Shown: piece by piece, positions 63,923 to 64,000 of the stretch
How the letters are laid out: the number at the start of each line of letters is the position of its first letter
Numbering within the stretch: the first letter of the stretch is position 1
NCBI RefSeq assembly: GCF_014698965.1
Contig: NZ_JACXAE010000071.1
Coordinates: 42,831-106,830, forward strand
Length of the DNA stretch: 64,000 nucleotides
Origin: Iningainema tapete BLCC-T55
Lineage (GTDB): Bacteria; Cyanobacteriota; Cyanobacteriia; Cyanobacteriales; Nostocaceae
Direction of reading: 5' to 3'
The notes under the pieces: generated by a model
What the model was told of the DNA's origin: nothing
What the model saw: the letters and a program-made list of their open reading frames with translations, nothing else
Database searches by the model: none
Translations under genes and position numbers: made by a program

Positions 63923-64000
63923 TGGTTCTCCCGTATATATGGTGATAAGCTGTTCTAATCACCAAAGCAAGCTAATAACCGATTCCGGAAATTGTTGAAG

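Overview
The window is chromosome from a filamentous, heterocyst-forming cyanobacterium (Nostocales type). The palindrome GCGATCGC (HIP1) recurs throughout, short heptamer repeats and dispersed hairpins fill the spacers, and the core of the window matches the heterocyst envelope polysaccharide (HEP) island known from Anabaena/Nostoc, including recognisable hepC and hepA. All family assignments come from reading motifs; no database search was run.

Layout. 1-235 holds the 5' end of a leftward PATAN-domain (PatA-like) regulator. 834-4641 is a three-gene signalling unit: a TerY-like vWA protein, a PP2C phosphatase, and an atypical kinase joined to a Cys pair, a membrane helix and TPRs. 4990-30047 is the rightward HEP island: sugar-nucleotide enzymes (CDP-glucose synthesis, SDR, RfbC-like epimerase, SAF-type oxidoreductase), an L-2-hydroxyglutarate oxidase, a PhyH-like dioxygenase, many GT2/GT4 glycosyltransferases, a Wzc-like chain-length protein, HepC, the ABC exporter HepA, an O-antigen-polymerase-like membrane protein and, at the end, an MBOAT acyltransferase paired with an acyl carrier protein. 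30091-36156 is a leftward five-gene polysaccharide operon (GINT1_N-like propeller, epimerase, GT4, PIG-L deacetylase, exported beta-propeller). Two more GT4 genes follow at 36635-39037.

39043-40602 is a low-value patch: two small unknown genes, low-complexity DNA and a toxin-antitoxin pair whose PIN toxin is frameshifted. 40693-46266 carries an MscS channel, S-adenosylhomocysteine hydrolase and an exported FAD oxidoreductase. 46414-50737 carries a large haemagglutinin-like secreted protein and a pentapeptide-repeat protein. 51415-52995 is a tandem pair of half-size PstS-like exported proteins. 53149-54760 holds ClpS, a DUF2103-like protein, a small membrane protein and MoaE.

55171-63922 is a signalling block: three multi-domain histidine kinases (two of them close paralogues), an Rcp1-type response regulator, a REC-PP2C (RsbU-like) phosphatase, an RsbW-like ATPase-fold protein and an HPt domain. 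A scar in its middle (61495-61952) joins the tail of a GntR/FCD regulator to an internally deleted leuA remnant.

The likely biological theme is making, acylating, exporting and regulating the heterocyst envelope polysaccharide, flanked by phospho-signalling modules. The most interesting leads are the MBOAT+ACP pair ending the HEP island, the 2-oxoglutarate-related enzymes inside it, the half-size PstS pair, the RsbW-like protein lacking its ATP-binding Asp, and the two gene scars.
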